A stretch of DNA of 64,000 nucleotides from Nephrocerus scutellatus (taxonomy: Eukaryota > Arthropoda > Insecta > Diptera > Pipunculidae), in the NCBI GenBank assembly GCA_947095585.1, contig OX352762.1, forward strand, positions 118,140,930 to 118,204,929, read 5' to 3'. Position 1 is the first letter of the stretch, and each line of letters opens with the position of its first letter. Shown one piece after another: positions 1 through 11,124 of the stretch. The position numbers and the translations under genes were made by a program. The notes beneath the pieces are model-generated. The model made no database searches. It saw only the letters and a list, made by a program, of their open reading frames with translations, and was not told where the DNA came from.

Positions 1-270
1 GACACGGATAATAAGAATACATATTGATGATTTTTATTTATTTTTGATTTTGGTGTCTGACTCCAAAAATATGAACAAAACCTGTTCATCTACACTTCTA
101 TACCAATATTATAAAGATAGTTTGTGTGTAGGAGGTAACCTTCGAAACTACTGGACCGATTTCAGAAATTATTTCACCAAGGTAAACATGGGCTATACAT
201 TATTTCGTTTAAATAAAAGGACTAAAGTCGATGGATAAACAGTCGAGCGAATGCATTTCTACCAATACTG
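1..270. other. No supported feature
   Basis: AT-rich sequence ending just before the 3' end of an RTE-type LINE fragment. The one short open frame has no recognisable motif. Confidence 0.5.
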
Positions 271-1500
271 CCTTAACGGTACGAGATATATAAGGACTTT
301 CCGAGCAGGATCCTCTTCGCTCATGCAAGCTAGGTGTCCTACCCACCGGAGCCTATCGAGCTAAATTCTCTTCACGATGTCGACATCCCGGTAGCGCTCG
401 TATATCTTATCATAATAGAATCTCCGGAATCGTCCTGCCTCACCTAATGGGCCAAAAATTTTCCGTAAGACTTTTCTCTCGAAAACGGCTAAGAGGTCAG
501 AATGCTTTTTGCTAAGCACACAAGTCTCGGATCCATATGTAAGTACTGGTATGACCATTGTCTTATACACCAGCAGCTTGAATGTTACGATTAAATTCTT
601 GGATTTGAAGAGTCTTGACAAACTAAAGTAGGCTTTGTTGGCTTTAAGAAACCGTGCGCGTATTTCTGGTTCCATGTTGCTATCGGCTGATACAGTTGAC
701 CCGAGATGGTTAAAGGATTGCACTACTTCAAATTCGCGCTCCACTATTTGAATTAAGGGAACAATGTTGGATCTTCTAGTCGCAGACGTGGCCACCATTT
801 ACTTTGTTTTGCTCTCATTTATGTGCAGCCCCAGATTTCATGCCGCCCGCTCGATCTGGATGAAAGCTTCCTATACAGCCCTTTGAATTCTACCACCGAT
901 GTCGATGTCGTCTGAGTAAGCCAGTATCTGAATGGACTTATAGATGATTGTTCCTTTCGCCGTTACGTCAGAAACTCGGATCACTTTCTCCAACTCCAGG
1001 TTGAAGAGGACGCAGGCCGATACACCCCCTTGCCTTTATAGATTTTGAATGGGCTTGATAGTGATTCGGATATTTTTAGTTGGCTTATAACATTGGTCAT
1101 AGTTAACCTACATAAACGTGCCAGTTTATTTCGGATGCCCAATTCCCTCATGGCTTTATAAAGTTATACTCTGGCTAAGCGGCGGCTATATAGGCGACGG
1201 CTAAAGGCGGCTTTAAAGTCAAAAAAAGTTGGTGTAGTGAGTTTTGAAACTTTAGACATTTTTCCATCACCTGCCTGGCTGCCTAAGAATATAAATCTGA
1301 TGAGTTGTAGATTTGCCTGGGATGAAGCCACACTGACATCTTCTTGTTAATTGTTTGTGAATTTCTCTGTAGGTATATGTGAACGTGTATGAGACTTATG
1401 TTCTTAAACTTACCCCTCACACGAAATGTGCATAGCATCAAACCCGATAATCGTGCGTTTAATTAATTTTCTGACTCGAAATCCCACCCCGAGCACATAA
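270..1500 (-). pseudogene. RTE-type LINE copy A (reverse transcriptase remnant)
   Basis: Seen: on the minus strand, 361-798 encodes the region after the RT palm, containing TYGSETCVLSKKH, AVFERKVLRKIFGP and RYRDVDIVKRI. Upstream (rising coordinates) come degraded palm motifs, including the stretch before the YADD box near 900-960, and fingers-region sequence to about 1370. From about 1370 to 1490 it matches the sequence between the two endonuclease halves in the copy at 14.6-16.4 kb, so the rest of the endonuclease and linker is deleted. Known: this endonuclease-RT combination, often mis-annotated as craniofacial development protein 2, belongs to RTE/BovB-like LINEs. Inference: a dead copy, broken by stops and an internal deletion. 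It is one of ten fragments of this family here. Boundaries are approximate. Confidence 0.85.
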
Positions 1501-3404
1501 TGTACCTATATGTAATTCCCACAGTTCTGCTGATGGCTGGCCGTGTAAAAAAAATTCCTAGAGTACCTAACTAAAAAAAACTGAAGTTCATTTCAAGGGT
1601 GATGCCTCAGTTTTAAATTAGTACGTTATTTAGTAAAATTTATTTTTAAGATTTTTCTTTAACTTTTGAAACTTCACTAATCCGAACAAAAAATTCTATT
1701 CTATCAAGTTCGTAACAAAGTGCGCGCTTATCAAAACACCAAAGTTAAGAAAAAATTTCCAAGGATTATTTATGTCTGAAGTACGCTTACGAAAACGATA
1801 CATCCTGCATCCTGCTACGAACAGTTACTAAGGCCTATCTATATATTACTGAGGTTGAATTCGCAGATTGTATTCAGATGTTAAGGGTTTTACTGTCAGT
1901 TTAAGACAGAAGAAGCAGTTTTTTTTGTACTTGTTATTGTATTTAATTCTAGTGCACTTAGCGAATCTCAGAGAAGTCCTTGACATGCCTTTGAGTATAA
2001 ACTCTGCAAAACAGAGACTTCGTATTATTCAAAATCGATAAGAGAACAAGGAGTAGTAGGTTTAGTTTAAATCTTGTCGAATAAAAAAGTTGTTTTTTCC
2101 GTCTGTTACTGTTGCCTGAGAATCCAGCATTAAGTCAATGCTATTAAGGTAGAATCAATTTTTTGGGAAAAAAGATCAAAAGCAGCACTTATTCATTTCA
2201 AATTCAGGAAATAAAAAAAAGGTATTTCCGCCAATTTTCTCAATTTCAAAAAAAAAAGAAAAAAATATTTATACGAAATAACTGCAGAATGACTTTAAAC
2301 GAAATATCTGTGCTACGAGTATGTACTGGTTGGTCAGTTATTTAAGTGAGTTACAAAATGCAACAACTCTACCAAATTATATTGAGGTGTCCCACGATGA
2401 AGCACAACGATATACCGCAACATCCTTTGTTGTAAACTGGAAATCCGAAAGTTTCATTTCATTTTCTCGGAATTGGGTTTTCTATGTGTCCTTATGATCG
2501 TTTAAAGTTGAATGCAACATACCACAGCAAAAGCATTGAAGTCCACCATAGCACGAAATTGAGTTGTTCCTTTATATCCATCGTAGGTAATGATGACTGC
2601 GTAGGAAACTGTTCAGTGTCCCGCTTGTTTATCCCGGACATTCTGTATGTGTGGTCTTTATTACGATTGCGAGAGTATGTTGCAAAAATGTAATGAAATG
2701 CTGTCCCTTTAGCAGTAAGGACATCCGCAGTCTGTTACACTGTGTATGAGTTTGTTTTTGTGTGTGTGTGCTTTTAGCAAACAGAGAAATGTTGCGGGTA
2801 GCGTTATGTGTGTGGGTGTGTGCGGGTTATGGCTGCTTCCGCAAATATTTCGTGCTTGATGTTTTCCCTTTATTTTGTCTTCTTTACGACAATGTGTTAA
2901 TGTATTGCGCTTCAAAGTCTATAAAAGGATGTGAAGGATTTGCGGGCAGTTCTCATGAGAGTTAAGCGGAGCTAGAATTTAAATCCTAATGGTTGAGCAT
3001 CGCTGAGGTAGTTTATGTCAGGAAATTTTCATCTGACGTCAAAAGGATAAACCAGCTTGGTACGTGCACATTATTTTTATTCGCAGGGAGTCAGTCAGTT
3101 GAGATGATTCAGCTATGCGGCAAAAATCTACAATTAGAATTTTCGTTGCTTTTAATATTATGCATTTAATTTTTCATACCATCATCGTTCATCATCGTTG
3201 TCGTCGGTCTCAATTTTTATTTTTATATTTTCTAAAAACTACATTTGAGTCGTAAAAACGAATAAAAATTTTACTCTACTAGTATTACCTTGTTGCTGGA
3301 GTTCTTGATAGTTCTTGCTTCTAATCGGGGAAAAAGCATTAATATTATAATAAATGCAAAAGCACTCCTGACGTCATATTAATATGATATACTCAAACTA
3401 CCTG
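1501..3404. other. Unannotated AT-rich interval
   Basis: No recognisable gene. If the exon at 5875-6101 is real, this lies in the first intron of that minus-strand gene. It contains a GT-rich patch near 2750-2830 and homopolymer A tracts near 2213 and 2250. The small open frames at 2163-2965 show no family motif. Confidence 0.5.
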
Positions 3405-3465
3405 TGGAGCCGTGGCTCAGTGGATAAGTGCATGGACTTCCCAGGCTAGGAAAACTCCGTTCTAT
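3405..3465 (+). repeat. Possible SINE head fragment
   Basis: Sequence around 3411-3440 (GCCGTGGCTCAGTGGATAAG, 20 bases) is nearly the A-box region of the tRNA-derived SINE at 20570-20855. The B-box part is badly decayed and no SINE body follows. RTE-type 5' sequence begins about 40 bp downstream. Confidence 0.4.
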
Positions 3466-3494
3466 TTAAATCAAATATTGAAAGGAGCGATGAT

Positions 3495-5015
3495 TTAAGG
3501 CGGTCAGCCATCAGCAGAGTAGGGCGAATAACACAGAATGCTTCAGATATGCATGTGACCGCAACTATCTCTGACTGGCTTTGCGGGGTCCCATAATACA
3601 CCAAGCAATTCGTGAACTAATAGTGCATGTATGGGAGGAAGAAGCGATACCAGAAGAGTGGCGAAGAGGCATCCTGTGTCCTATACATCAGAAAGAAGAT
3701 ATCATAACCTGCAGCAGCTATCGTGGTATAACGTTGTTGAGTACCGCGTATAAGATTTTCTCCTCCATCCTTCAAGACAGGATAGCCCCATACGCTGAAG
3801 TCATCATTGGTTCATACCAGTGTGGCTTCATCCCAGGCAAATCAACAACTGATCAGATTTACCCCCTTAGGCAGGTGATGGAAAAATGTCTTGAGTTTCA
3901 AAACTCACTACACCATCTTTTAATTGACTTTAAAGCCGCCTATGATAGCATAGCCAGAGTAGAACTTTATAAAGCCATGAGGAATTCGGCATCCAAAATA
4001 AACTAACAAGACTATGTAGGATGACCATAAACAATTTTATAAGCCAAGTAAAAATATCCGGATCATTATCAAGCCCATTAACTTGTACAACGGGCTCCGA
4101 CAAGGGGATGGATTGGCCTGCGTCCTCTTCAACCTGATGTTGGAGAAAGTGATCCGAGACTCTGAAGTAACTGCGAGAGGAACAATCGTCCATAAGTCCA
4201 TTCAGATACTGGCTTACGCAGACGATATTGACATCGTTGTTAGAAACCCAAGAGCTGTACAGTAAGCTTTCATCCAAATCAAGCGGGCGGCACGAAATCT
4301 GGGGCTGCATATAAATGAGAGCAAAACAAAGTACACGGTGGTCACGTCTGCGACTAGAATATACAACATTGGTCCCTTTATTCAAATAGTGGAGCGCGAA
4401 TTTGAAGAAGTGCAATCCCTTAACTATCTCGGGTTAACTGTTGCAGTCGATAACAGCATGGAACCATAAATACGCACACGGTTGCTTAAAGCCAACAAAT
4501 CCTACTATAGTCTGTCAAGACTCTTCAAATGCAGAAATTTAACCATAACATCCAAGCTGCTGGTATATAAGACAATTGTCATACCAGTACTTACATATGG
4601 ATCCGAGACTTGGGTGCTTAGCAAAAAGCATTCGGTCCTCTTAGCCGCGTTCGAGAGAAAAGTCTTACGGATAATTTTTGGCCCCGTAGGTGAGGAAGGA
4701 CGATTCCGGAGACTCTATAATGATGAGATCTGCGAGCGCTACCGGGATGTCAACATCGTGAAAAGAATTTAGCTCGGTAGGCTCCGGTGGGTAGGACACC
4801 TAGCTCGCATGTGCGAAGAGGATCCTGCTCGAAAAGTCCTTTGGGTTAGGATTTATGGAACATGACAGCGAGGCCGGCCAAACCTACGATGGAAGAATGT
4901 AGTAAACCCATAGTTTAAGCATGCCAAACTGGATGATATCGGCTTGTGGGATTTTTTGCGGGACGGTGTCAGGACCGGACACCGGTTGTTAAGCCGAGTG
5001 TGATGATTATGTTAA
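3495..5015 (+). pseudogene. RTE-type LINE copy B (internally deleted)
   Basis: Seen: 3500-3545 matches the 5' untranslated sequence of the other copies (a stretch ending in GGGCGAATAACACAGAATGC). It then jumps at about 3575 straight into the RT, skipping the endonuclease. RT pieces follow: 3581-4006 (fingers, FIPGKSTTDQI, then DFKAAYDSIARVELYKAM), a frameshift, 4083-4265 with NGLRQGDGLACVLFNL and the catalytic YADDID, a stop at about 4263, then 4482-4772 with the post-palm region (TYGSETWVLSKKH, ERKVLRIIFGPVGEEGRFRR). The 3' end carries GRLRWVGHL-type sequence and finishes near 5010 in a TGATGATTATG-like tail, in keeping with the simple-repeat tails known for RTE LINEs. Inference: the best-preserved RT of the family here, but inactive. 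Confidence 0.88.
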
Positions 5016-5099
5016 AGTTTTGGAGTACCCTGCAAACGATTTGTTTCACGATTGTTTACGACAGCATTACGTTAAGGTCTGTATTGGCCTATAGAAAAA

Positions 5100-5495
5100 T
5101 TGGCTCGATCTCACTCAAATCAACAACTGATCAGATTTTCACACTTAGGTAGGCAATGGAAAAATGTCTAAGTTCTAAAAGTCAGTACACAATATGTTTA
5201 TATATTTGAAAGACGCCTATGATAGCGTAGCTGGAGGAGAACTCTATAGAGTCCTAAGACAATTTAAAATTTCAAAAAAACTGATACGAATATGGGTTGC
5301 TTGACCATGATCAATTTTATAAGACAAGTAAAAATATCCGGATCACTATCAAGCCCATTTAACATCTATAACGGGCTTCAACAAGGAGATTAACTGTCCT
5401 ACGTCCTCTTCAACCTGACACTGGTGAAAGTGATCCGTGTTTCTGACGGCGAAATTAACAGTCTTCTAGAAGTCTATCCATATACTTACTTACGC
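5100..5495 (+). pseudogene. RTE-type LINE copy C (RT fragment)
   Basis: Nucleotide-level match to copy B from the STTDQI box (about 5116) through the DAYDS-type aspartate motif (about 5212-5225) and the GL-Q-GD motif (about 5370-5395), ending near 5495 just before the YADD box. Many stops and shifts. It lies 85 bp behind copy B in the same orientation, so it may be an independent insertion or a duplicated segment. The stretch 5496-5870 beyond it shows nothing recognisable except a T-run at 5575-5585. Confidence 0.8.
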
Positions 5496-5874
5496 TTGCT
5501 TTCGGTCAATTTTCTTCAACAGAGCCAGACACTTGTTGGCTTCCCTATCTAAGTGTCAAGTAAAGACGAAGCTGTTTTTTTTTTTTGTATTTGCAAAAAT
5601 AACTGGTGATTGCTATAACTGATCGCACATTTTTTAAAAAAGCATTTATTTTATTTACCATTCGTTTAAAATGTTACAGTATTGTTTTGCTACAAAATCA
5701 AAAAAGCATGGCATTGCCGTCTGCCGATTGGCAATTAATTCTGTATGATAATTTACTACTTTTACCACTTCTTATTTAGTAAAATAAAAATAAATATTGA
5801 AATTAAAAAATAAAGAAAAATAAATAAAAGTTATTATCGGATACACAAAATTGACGAATATTTCACAACCTTAC

Positions 5875-6101
5875 CTTGGTATTTGCAGTGCAATCTCATC
5901 CAAACTGTCGGACGGACTCATCGGTGTCCTTTCGAAGAGACGTGACGGCGCCAATGTTAGATGTCCCGCCGAATCGCTGACACATCGGAACACCTTGGCG
6001 CCACGTCGCTGACGCTGTTGACGTTGCTGTTCGACGCGTTTCTTACGTTTGCTCTCCTCAGCGCGCTGAAGATTATGCAATCGGAAGAAGAACATTGACA
6101 T
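5875..6101 (-). CDS. Probable first coding exon of an unidentified host gene
   Basis: Seen: an ATG at 6101-6099 opens 75 codons plus two bases, ending at a near-perfect splice donor (exon ...CCAAG, intron GTAAGG, junction between 5875 and 5874). The frame meets a stop only three bases inside the putative intron. The exon is clearly GC-richer than its surroundings, with third-position G/C preference. The protein opens MSMFFFRLHNLQRAEE, followed by a basic, glutamine-rich helix-like stretch (about residues 16-35, KRKK, QQRQQRQRR) and a serine/proline-rich part with RTPMSPSDSLDE (about residues 58-70), which resembles proline-directed phosphorylation sites. No signal peptide or membrane segment. 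The A-rich sequence upstream lacks a polypyrimidine tract, so a first rather than internal exon is likelier. I do not recognise the gene. Later exons would lie left of the window. Confidence 0.6.
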
Positions 6102-6900
6102 TCTGATGTGTTGGTTTGCAATTTTTGTTTTGTTTTTAAATAAATGGGTTTTCGTCGGTTTGATTAGGTGTTATTGATTTATTATTTAATTAGAGATAGA
6201 AAAGTATGCAAAAATGTTCGTCACAGATGCAATCAACGCACACACATATACGAAGAAAAATGTTAAGCAATTTTTGTTTTTTTTGTGGAGAAATATCGAA
6301 TCGGTTTTTGCAAATTGGTGAAAAACAAAAATAGAAATTCGTTGTTAGTTACTTCTTAAGTTGGAAATTAAACGCACAATAAAAAGTTTTGGGAGCTTTT
6401 TCAGTGGTGTTAAGTATGTTTGTATGCAAATATGCAAATCTGTTGTGTATGCAGTAGAGTTGAATATATTAAGCAAACACAGATGCAAACGAAAATAAAA
6501 ATAGTTAACAAAAGCAAATATCATGAAAAAAAGGAACAATTTGGTAAGCATTTTAATAAATATACAAAAGGGCAGCATGCAATGGAAAAGAAAATTTACA
6601 TAATTGTAACAAATTCATCTATTATCTTTAGTATTCTACACAGATATTCACTGATCACTGTTAAGCGTTTAAGCTCTATTCAGGCAGTTTAAAGTGTAAT
6701 CGTTTCTAGTTGCAGCATATTACTCGTACTCGTACCATAAATCTATCATATCCTAAGGGGAATATTTTTTTATAAAACTCCAAGAAGCCTAACTTAATCA
6801 AGATGTCGGAGAAGTTTTCCAACCAAAATATCAAGTACGGTATTACGTACTTGATGTACGATTTTATTTAATTTGATAGCTTAATTTTAGACCTTTCTTT
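6102..6900. other. Upstream flank of the host exon
   Basis: Immediately 5' of the minus-strand exon: AT-rich, with A-rich sense strand just upstream of the ATG (likely 5' UTR). I could not place a promoter: there is no convincing TATA/initiator pair. The short frames at 6345-6692 are AT-driven. Confidence 0.4.
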
Positions 6901-6911
6901 ATGCCAATATT
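6901..6911 (+). repeat. Target-site duplication, left copy
   Basis: ATGCCAATATT, identical to 8423-8433, and directly bordering the LINE at 6912-8422. Confidence 0.88.
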
Positions 6912-8422
6912 GGCCGTTCAATAAGGAACGACAAACGAGCATGGCTAAGCGACATCCCAACACAAGCACAGCTAGCCGCTGATAGCAGACAATACACAGC
7001 ACAGTCTACCAATTCACTCGTAAGCTCGCCAACAAGAAACACCACATCAACTACCCTGTTAAGGCAATATACGGCTCTTTGACAGAGCATTTAAAGAATG
7101 TTTTGAATTGTACTTCGCCAGGCACGTCCATCAACCGACATATGCACCCTAATAGGCTACTTAACATCAGCTACGCTACTCCTTCGTTGGATGAGATAAG
7201 GACAACAATTCGTTCACTGCAATCAGGTAAAGCAGCAGGCAATGGTAAACATCTACGCAGAACTCCTCCAAGCCGACGTCGAGTTAACTACGCGCGAACA
7301 TTGCATGCGATATATCAAGATATCTGGGAATCTGAATCCATTCCATCGTCGTTAAAAGAAGGCTTAATTTTGACTATTTCCCCAAGAAAGGTGACTTGAA
7401 CAAATGCGAAAACTGGAGAGGAATAACCCAGCTAAACACCATAAACAAAGTGATCTCCTCTATAATAGCTAGGCGCTTACAGAATGCGTTAGAGCCGATC
7501 TTGAGAAATGAACAAGCATGATTTCGCCCAAACCGTTCATGTACTGATCAAATTAACACCCTGCGTATAATCATTGAACAATCAGTTGAGTATCGCTCTC
7601 CTCTGTATATGGTCTTTGTAGATTTTAAACGCGCTTTTGATAGCGTAGGCCGAAGCATGATGTGGCAGATTTTGTCTAGTTATGGTGTTCCGGAAAAAAT
7701 CATCAACATCATTAAGGAGCTGTACCGCGACTCAACATGCCGCGTCATTCAAAACGGTCATCTTGGCTCACCTTTCAACATCTACTCGGGAGTCAAGCAA
7801 AGCTGCACCCTCTCACCACTGCTTTTTACAATTGTTATCGACTGGGTGATGAAAATAGTATTCCGTACTCCATCGCGTTTGCCATGGAATGTTTTTCACC
7901 GCATGGAAGACCTAGACTATGCCGATGATAGCTGTCTCCTATCACAATCGCTAGGTGACATGGAGTGAAAATTAAACTCACTAGAACTCCATGCTACTCT
8001 TGTATGGCTGCGAAACGTGGAAAGTCACAGAGTCAATTGCGACGCGCCTCCAAGTTTTCGTCAACAAGTGCTTAAGGAGGATACTGAGAATAAGATGACC
8101 GGACATTATCACCAATCAAGACTTGCGGAGAATAACACGGCAGGAAGCAATCGCGCTCACCATCAGATGACGAAAATGGAGCTGTATTGGCCACACTTTG
8201 AGAAAGCCAGCGGACGACATTACGAAACTAGCGCTCGACTGGAAACCACAAGGAAGCCGTCGAGTTGGCCGTCCTAGCAAGACATGGAAAAGGACAATGG
8301 AAGAGGAAGCAAGATCCCAGGGGACCGAGTGGCGTTTCTTGAAACCTCAGGCGTTAAATCGAGTTCATTGGCGGGCGTTTGTAAAAGCCCTATGCTCCCC
8401 CGCGTAGTAAAGGAAAGAAAGA
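6912..8422 (+). pseudogene. 5'-truncated LINE with RT, second RTE/CR1-like family
   Basis: Seen: bounded by a perfect 11-bp TSD. The sequence starts in the pre-RT region (RSIRNDKRAWLSDI, frameshift, then VYQFTRKLANKK). It continues into RT fingers (7079-7399 with SLQSGKAAGNG; then a frameshift and WRGI-QLNTINKV; 7540-7580 RSCTDQINTLRIIIEQS). The palm at 7609-7968 has VFVDFKRAFDSV, GVKQSCTLSPLLF (Q-G changed to Q-S) and LDYADDSCLL. The 3' part (8198-8407) has the usual GRPSKTWKRT and a C-terminus ending RAFVKALCSPA. A (GGAAA/GAAA)-type tail follows at 8408-8422. Stops and frameshifts make it non-functional. The same 3' end recurs at 56213-56352. Clade is uncertain (RTE or CR1 group), but it differs from the ten-copy RTE family. 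Confidence 0.88.
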
Positions 8423-8433
8423 ATGCCAATATT
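8423..8433 (+). repeat. Target-site duplication, right copy
   Basis: ATGCCAATATT, matching 6901-6911 exactly, and placed directly after the AAAGGAAAGAAAGA tail. Confidence 0.88.
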
Positions 8434-9138
8434 TCGGTGTTACTGACCATTTTCAAGGCTATGATTATGTGATTTTCCTGACTATTCGGAAATTTATGAA
8501 AATGTAAAGTAATTTATTTATGTCACTATCTTTGACTTATTTAAAAATTATAATACTATGTATGATACGTTCGAAAATATATTTTTCATACGCCCATAAT
8601 TATCTACTTTCTTTCAGCCACGCTCTGATGTGCAAAGCTACAAAGTGCGATTGCGATGTTAACGCTAAGAATCAAGAGAACAGTTTCCTACTTAGAGACA
8701 GCAAAGGAAAACGTCGTCACAGAACCATACAGTCTTCTCATTGGAGTTTTAAACAGAATGGTGCTTCATGCTACGAAAAACCTTCTTTATTTCTAATATC
8801 ATCATATATTTCTTCAAGTAATAACCCTCTGGTAATGTGAAAGTAAGTTCGGTACCAAAACTTCAAGAAGAAAATCTGACATGTGGGTCAAGAAATAAAT
8901 TTGTATGACATCCTTTGCTTGATTGCTTACTTTTAAACGGTCTTCCCCTTGAGTACTTGAGTAAGGTTTGCGACTGAACAAGCGACTTTAATTAAAGCTA
9001 AAACGCTGCATATTAAATGGAAAGCATTTAGTTTTTTTAATGAGCTGAATAATAATGTATAAATAATGATCTGAAAAGGTCAAGGTGAAATGGCTGAAAA
9101 GCCAAAGTGAGATTTTTTAAATTAGTGAAAGTGTTAAG
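8434..9138. other. Interval with one weak exon-like stretch
   Basis: Mostly unrecognised. At about 8598-8617 a pyrimidine-rich run ends in TTTCTTTCAG, a good splice-acceptor match. It is followed by an open frame to 8840 (CDCDVNAKNQENSFLL) with more balanced base composition than its flanks. No homology is recognised and a downstream donor is not obvious, so I do not call a gene. Confidence 0.25.
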
Positions 9139-9147
9139 TTAGATTTT

Positions 9148-10879
9148 TTTTTTTTTTTTTTTATATAGAGACTTATTGCCAAGGGATGACTCCCTGAATG
9201 ACGTTACGTCACGGCAATAAGTTGGGCTAAGCCCTTTATTAAATTCAAAATAAAATAAAAATCGAAAGAATGTGATTTACAATATATCACATTCCTCACG
9301 TTTGTAGCCGGTTTCAATTTATTTTCTCAGAATTCTCCCTGATTCATTGGAAAAGCAATACGAAAAACGAACACGAATTTAGAACGACGCGAGTCCAAAT
9401 ACTTTTATCAATGAATCATGGTCAGGGAAAAATACAAAAAACCTTGACCTAGAAAATATTACAAATTATAAAAATAATTTAAAAATACTGATAAACAATT
9501 AATTTTTTTTTTTTTATATATTAAGAAACAACTTATGAATACTTTAACCATCATCCTTCAAGAAGTTGTTAACGGCTAATTTGAACGCCTGCAGATTATT
9601 AGATTCTGGAAACACGTGTTCGACCAATTGATTCCACATCGAAGAGACTCTAGGAAAAAAGGAGGATTTAAAGTGTTGGGTTCTACATGAAAAAAGTTTT
9701 AAGGCAAATCTATGTTGATTGCACCTTAAACGAGTGTTTACGTTACTGAGAAAAGGCCCAGGAACTAGAGAACGGGTTTCTAAAGAACATTTACCGTTGC
9801 AAAATTTATAGAAAACAGATAAAGCTCCTACATTTCGTCTGTGCTCCAAAGTATCAAGAGACGAAGTAATGGTTACATCGTTTATCAAACAGATAACTCT
9901 ATTCTGAACACCATCAAGATGAACCAAATGCGATCTTGGAGCACCACCCCACACATATGAATTAAATTCTAAAATTGGTCTAACATAAGATTTATATAAT
10001 CTTAACACTTCAGAGGGAGTGAAGTAGAAGTTACAACGTCTTATGAAGCCTAAACATTGGCTAGCTCTTTTTGAAATTTCATAAATATGTTCTTTCCAGG
10101 AAAGATCACTTGATACTTTTAAACCTAACAACTTAAGTGAATCAGATCTCGCAATAGAGGTACCATTAATAACAGGAGGAACATAATGTTGAGTTGTCTT
10201 CTGAGAAAAAAGGCAAGACTGGAATTTATTTGGGTTAAATTTTACTCTGTTAGAAATGCCCCAATCAAGAATGATTTGAATATTAGACAGAATAGTCAAA
10301 TTCATTAATTCACGCGAACCATTCAAGCGAGAATTGCATTCTTTTTGATTGTCAAACTCAATGGAGGCCGATAGTGTTGTATCATCAGCAAATGAATGGA
10401 TATCACAGGTTGTAGAAGACAACAGGTCGTTGATATATATCAAGAAGAGCGTGGGAGACAAGGATGATCCTTGAGGCACGCCAGCATTGATCCCATGTGA
10501 ATCTGAAGATATACCATTTAATACAACTTTTATTTTACGGTTCCATAAATAATTCTCAATCCATGTAATGAGAGAGGAGTGTAAATTCAGCGCACGAATC
10601 TTATTAATAAGACAATCATGCCATACTATATCAAAAGCTTTAGCAATATCTAAGGAAACAACGCTTGATTCACCTAGGTTTTCAATGCTTCGCTCCAAAC
10701 AATGAGTCATGCACGTCATTAGTTCGCCTGAAGATCGATTTTTACGAAATCCATACTGCACATCGGATAAAAGAACATTCGAATCCAGATAGTTCATTAG
10801 TCTGAAATTAACGATAGATTCCATTACCTTCGATAGAACCGACAACAAAGCAATAGGTCGATAAGTTACAAGAAAAATA
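9148..10879 (-). mobile_element. 5'-truncated LINE with open RT frame and long 3' UTR
   Basis: Minus-strand element: RT frame at 9544-10878, about 380 bases of 3' UTR, then a poly-A tail read as 19 T at 9144-9162. The UTR has an inverted repeat at 9268-9294 (GAATGTGAT against ATATCACATTC) and another pairing CCCTGATTCATTG near 9347 with CAATGAATCATGG near 9411. A candidate 9-bp TSD, TTAGATTTT, sits at 9139-9147 and 10880-10888. It is partly absorbed into the T-run, so its exact length is ambiguous. The 5' truncation falls just before the RT fingers. Confidence 0.75.
9544..10878 (-). CDS. LINE reverse transcriptase, C-terminal half, still open
   Basis: Seen: an uninterrupted frame of about 445 codons entering at the 5' truncation (YRPIALLSVLSKVMES) with no genuine start codon. 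Counting from the in-frame TTG at 10848: DVQYGFRKNRS at about 29-39, catalytic aspartate in SLDIAKAFD (about 65-73), GVPQGSSLSPTLF (123-135), catalytic FADD (153-156), then LKLLGLKVSSDLSWKEHI, the thumb with RASQCLGFIRR and RPILEFNSYVWGGAP, and a C-terminal FFPRVSSMWNQL motif before the stop. All three catalytic aspartates are kept. Known: this is the Jockey/CR1/L2 broad group of LINE RTs; I cannot fix the clade. Inference: no endonuclease, ORF1 or promoter, so not an autonomous gene, but a recent insertion judging from the intact frame. Confidence 0.85.
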   Translation of the reverse strand: MFLVTYRPIALLSVLSKVMESIVNFRLMNYLDSNVLLSDVQYGFRKNRSSGELMTCMTHCLERSIENLGESSVVSLDIAKAFDIVWHDCLINKIRALNLHSSLITWIENYLWNRKIKVVLNGISSDSHGINAGVPQGSSLSPTLFLIYINDLLSSTTCDIHSFADDTTLSASIEFDNQKECNSRLNGSRELMNLTILSNIQIILDWGISNRVKFNPNKFQSCLFSQKTTQHYVPPVINGTSIARSDSLKLLGLKVSSDLSWKEHIYEISKRASQCLGFIRRCNFYFTPSEVLRLYKSYVRPILEFNSYVWGGAPRSHLVHLDGVQNRVICLINDVTITSSLDTLEHRRNVGALSVFYKFCNGKCSLETRSLVPGPFLSNVNTRLRCNQHRFALKLFSCRTQHFKSSFFPRVSSMWNQLVEHVFPESNNLQAFKLAVNNFLKDDG

Positions 10880-10904
10880 TTAGATTTTATGGGTTGTTTT
10901 TTTT

Positions 10905-11085
10905 AACTTCCTACATAGACTCAATCGCACATGATGTCAAAACAGCAGTACACCGCTGTACAACTGTATATCCCATGTAGAGAATCGTATCATGTGTATT
11001 TGGAATTTATATGATCAGTGCGATGAGTGCGCGCGGGGAATCGAACTCGGTCACCACTGCATCACCGATACTGATAAAGTCGTAT
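10905..11085 (-). repeat. tRNA-like sequence, possible second SINE family
   Basis: Read on the minus strand, about 11050-11010 has a degraded A-box (TGATGCAGTGG) and, very close to it, an excellent B-box in GAGTTCGATTCCCCG. A non-tRNA stretch follows towards 10905. Box spacing is too short for a real tRNA. The second half contains the imperfect palindrome GTACAGCGGTGTAC. Only one copy is seen in this window, so the SINE call is weak. Confidence 0.35.
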
Positions 11086-11124
11086 AATTAATTTATTCTG
11101 TGTTATCTTCACAAGCAGCTTGGT

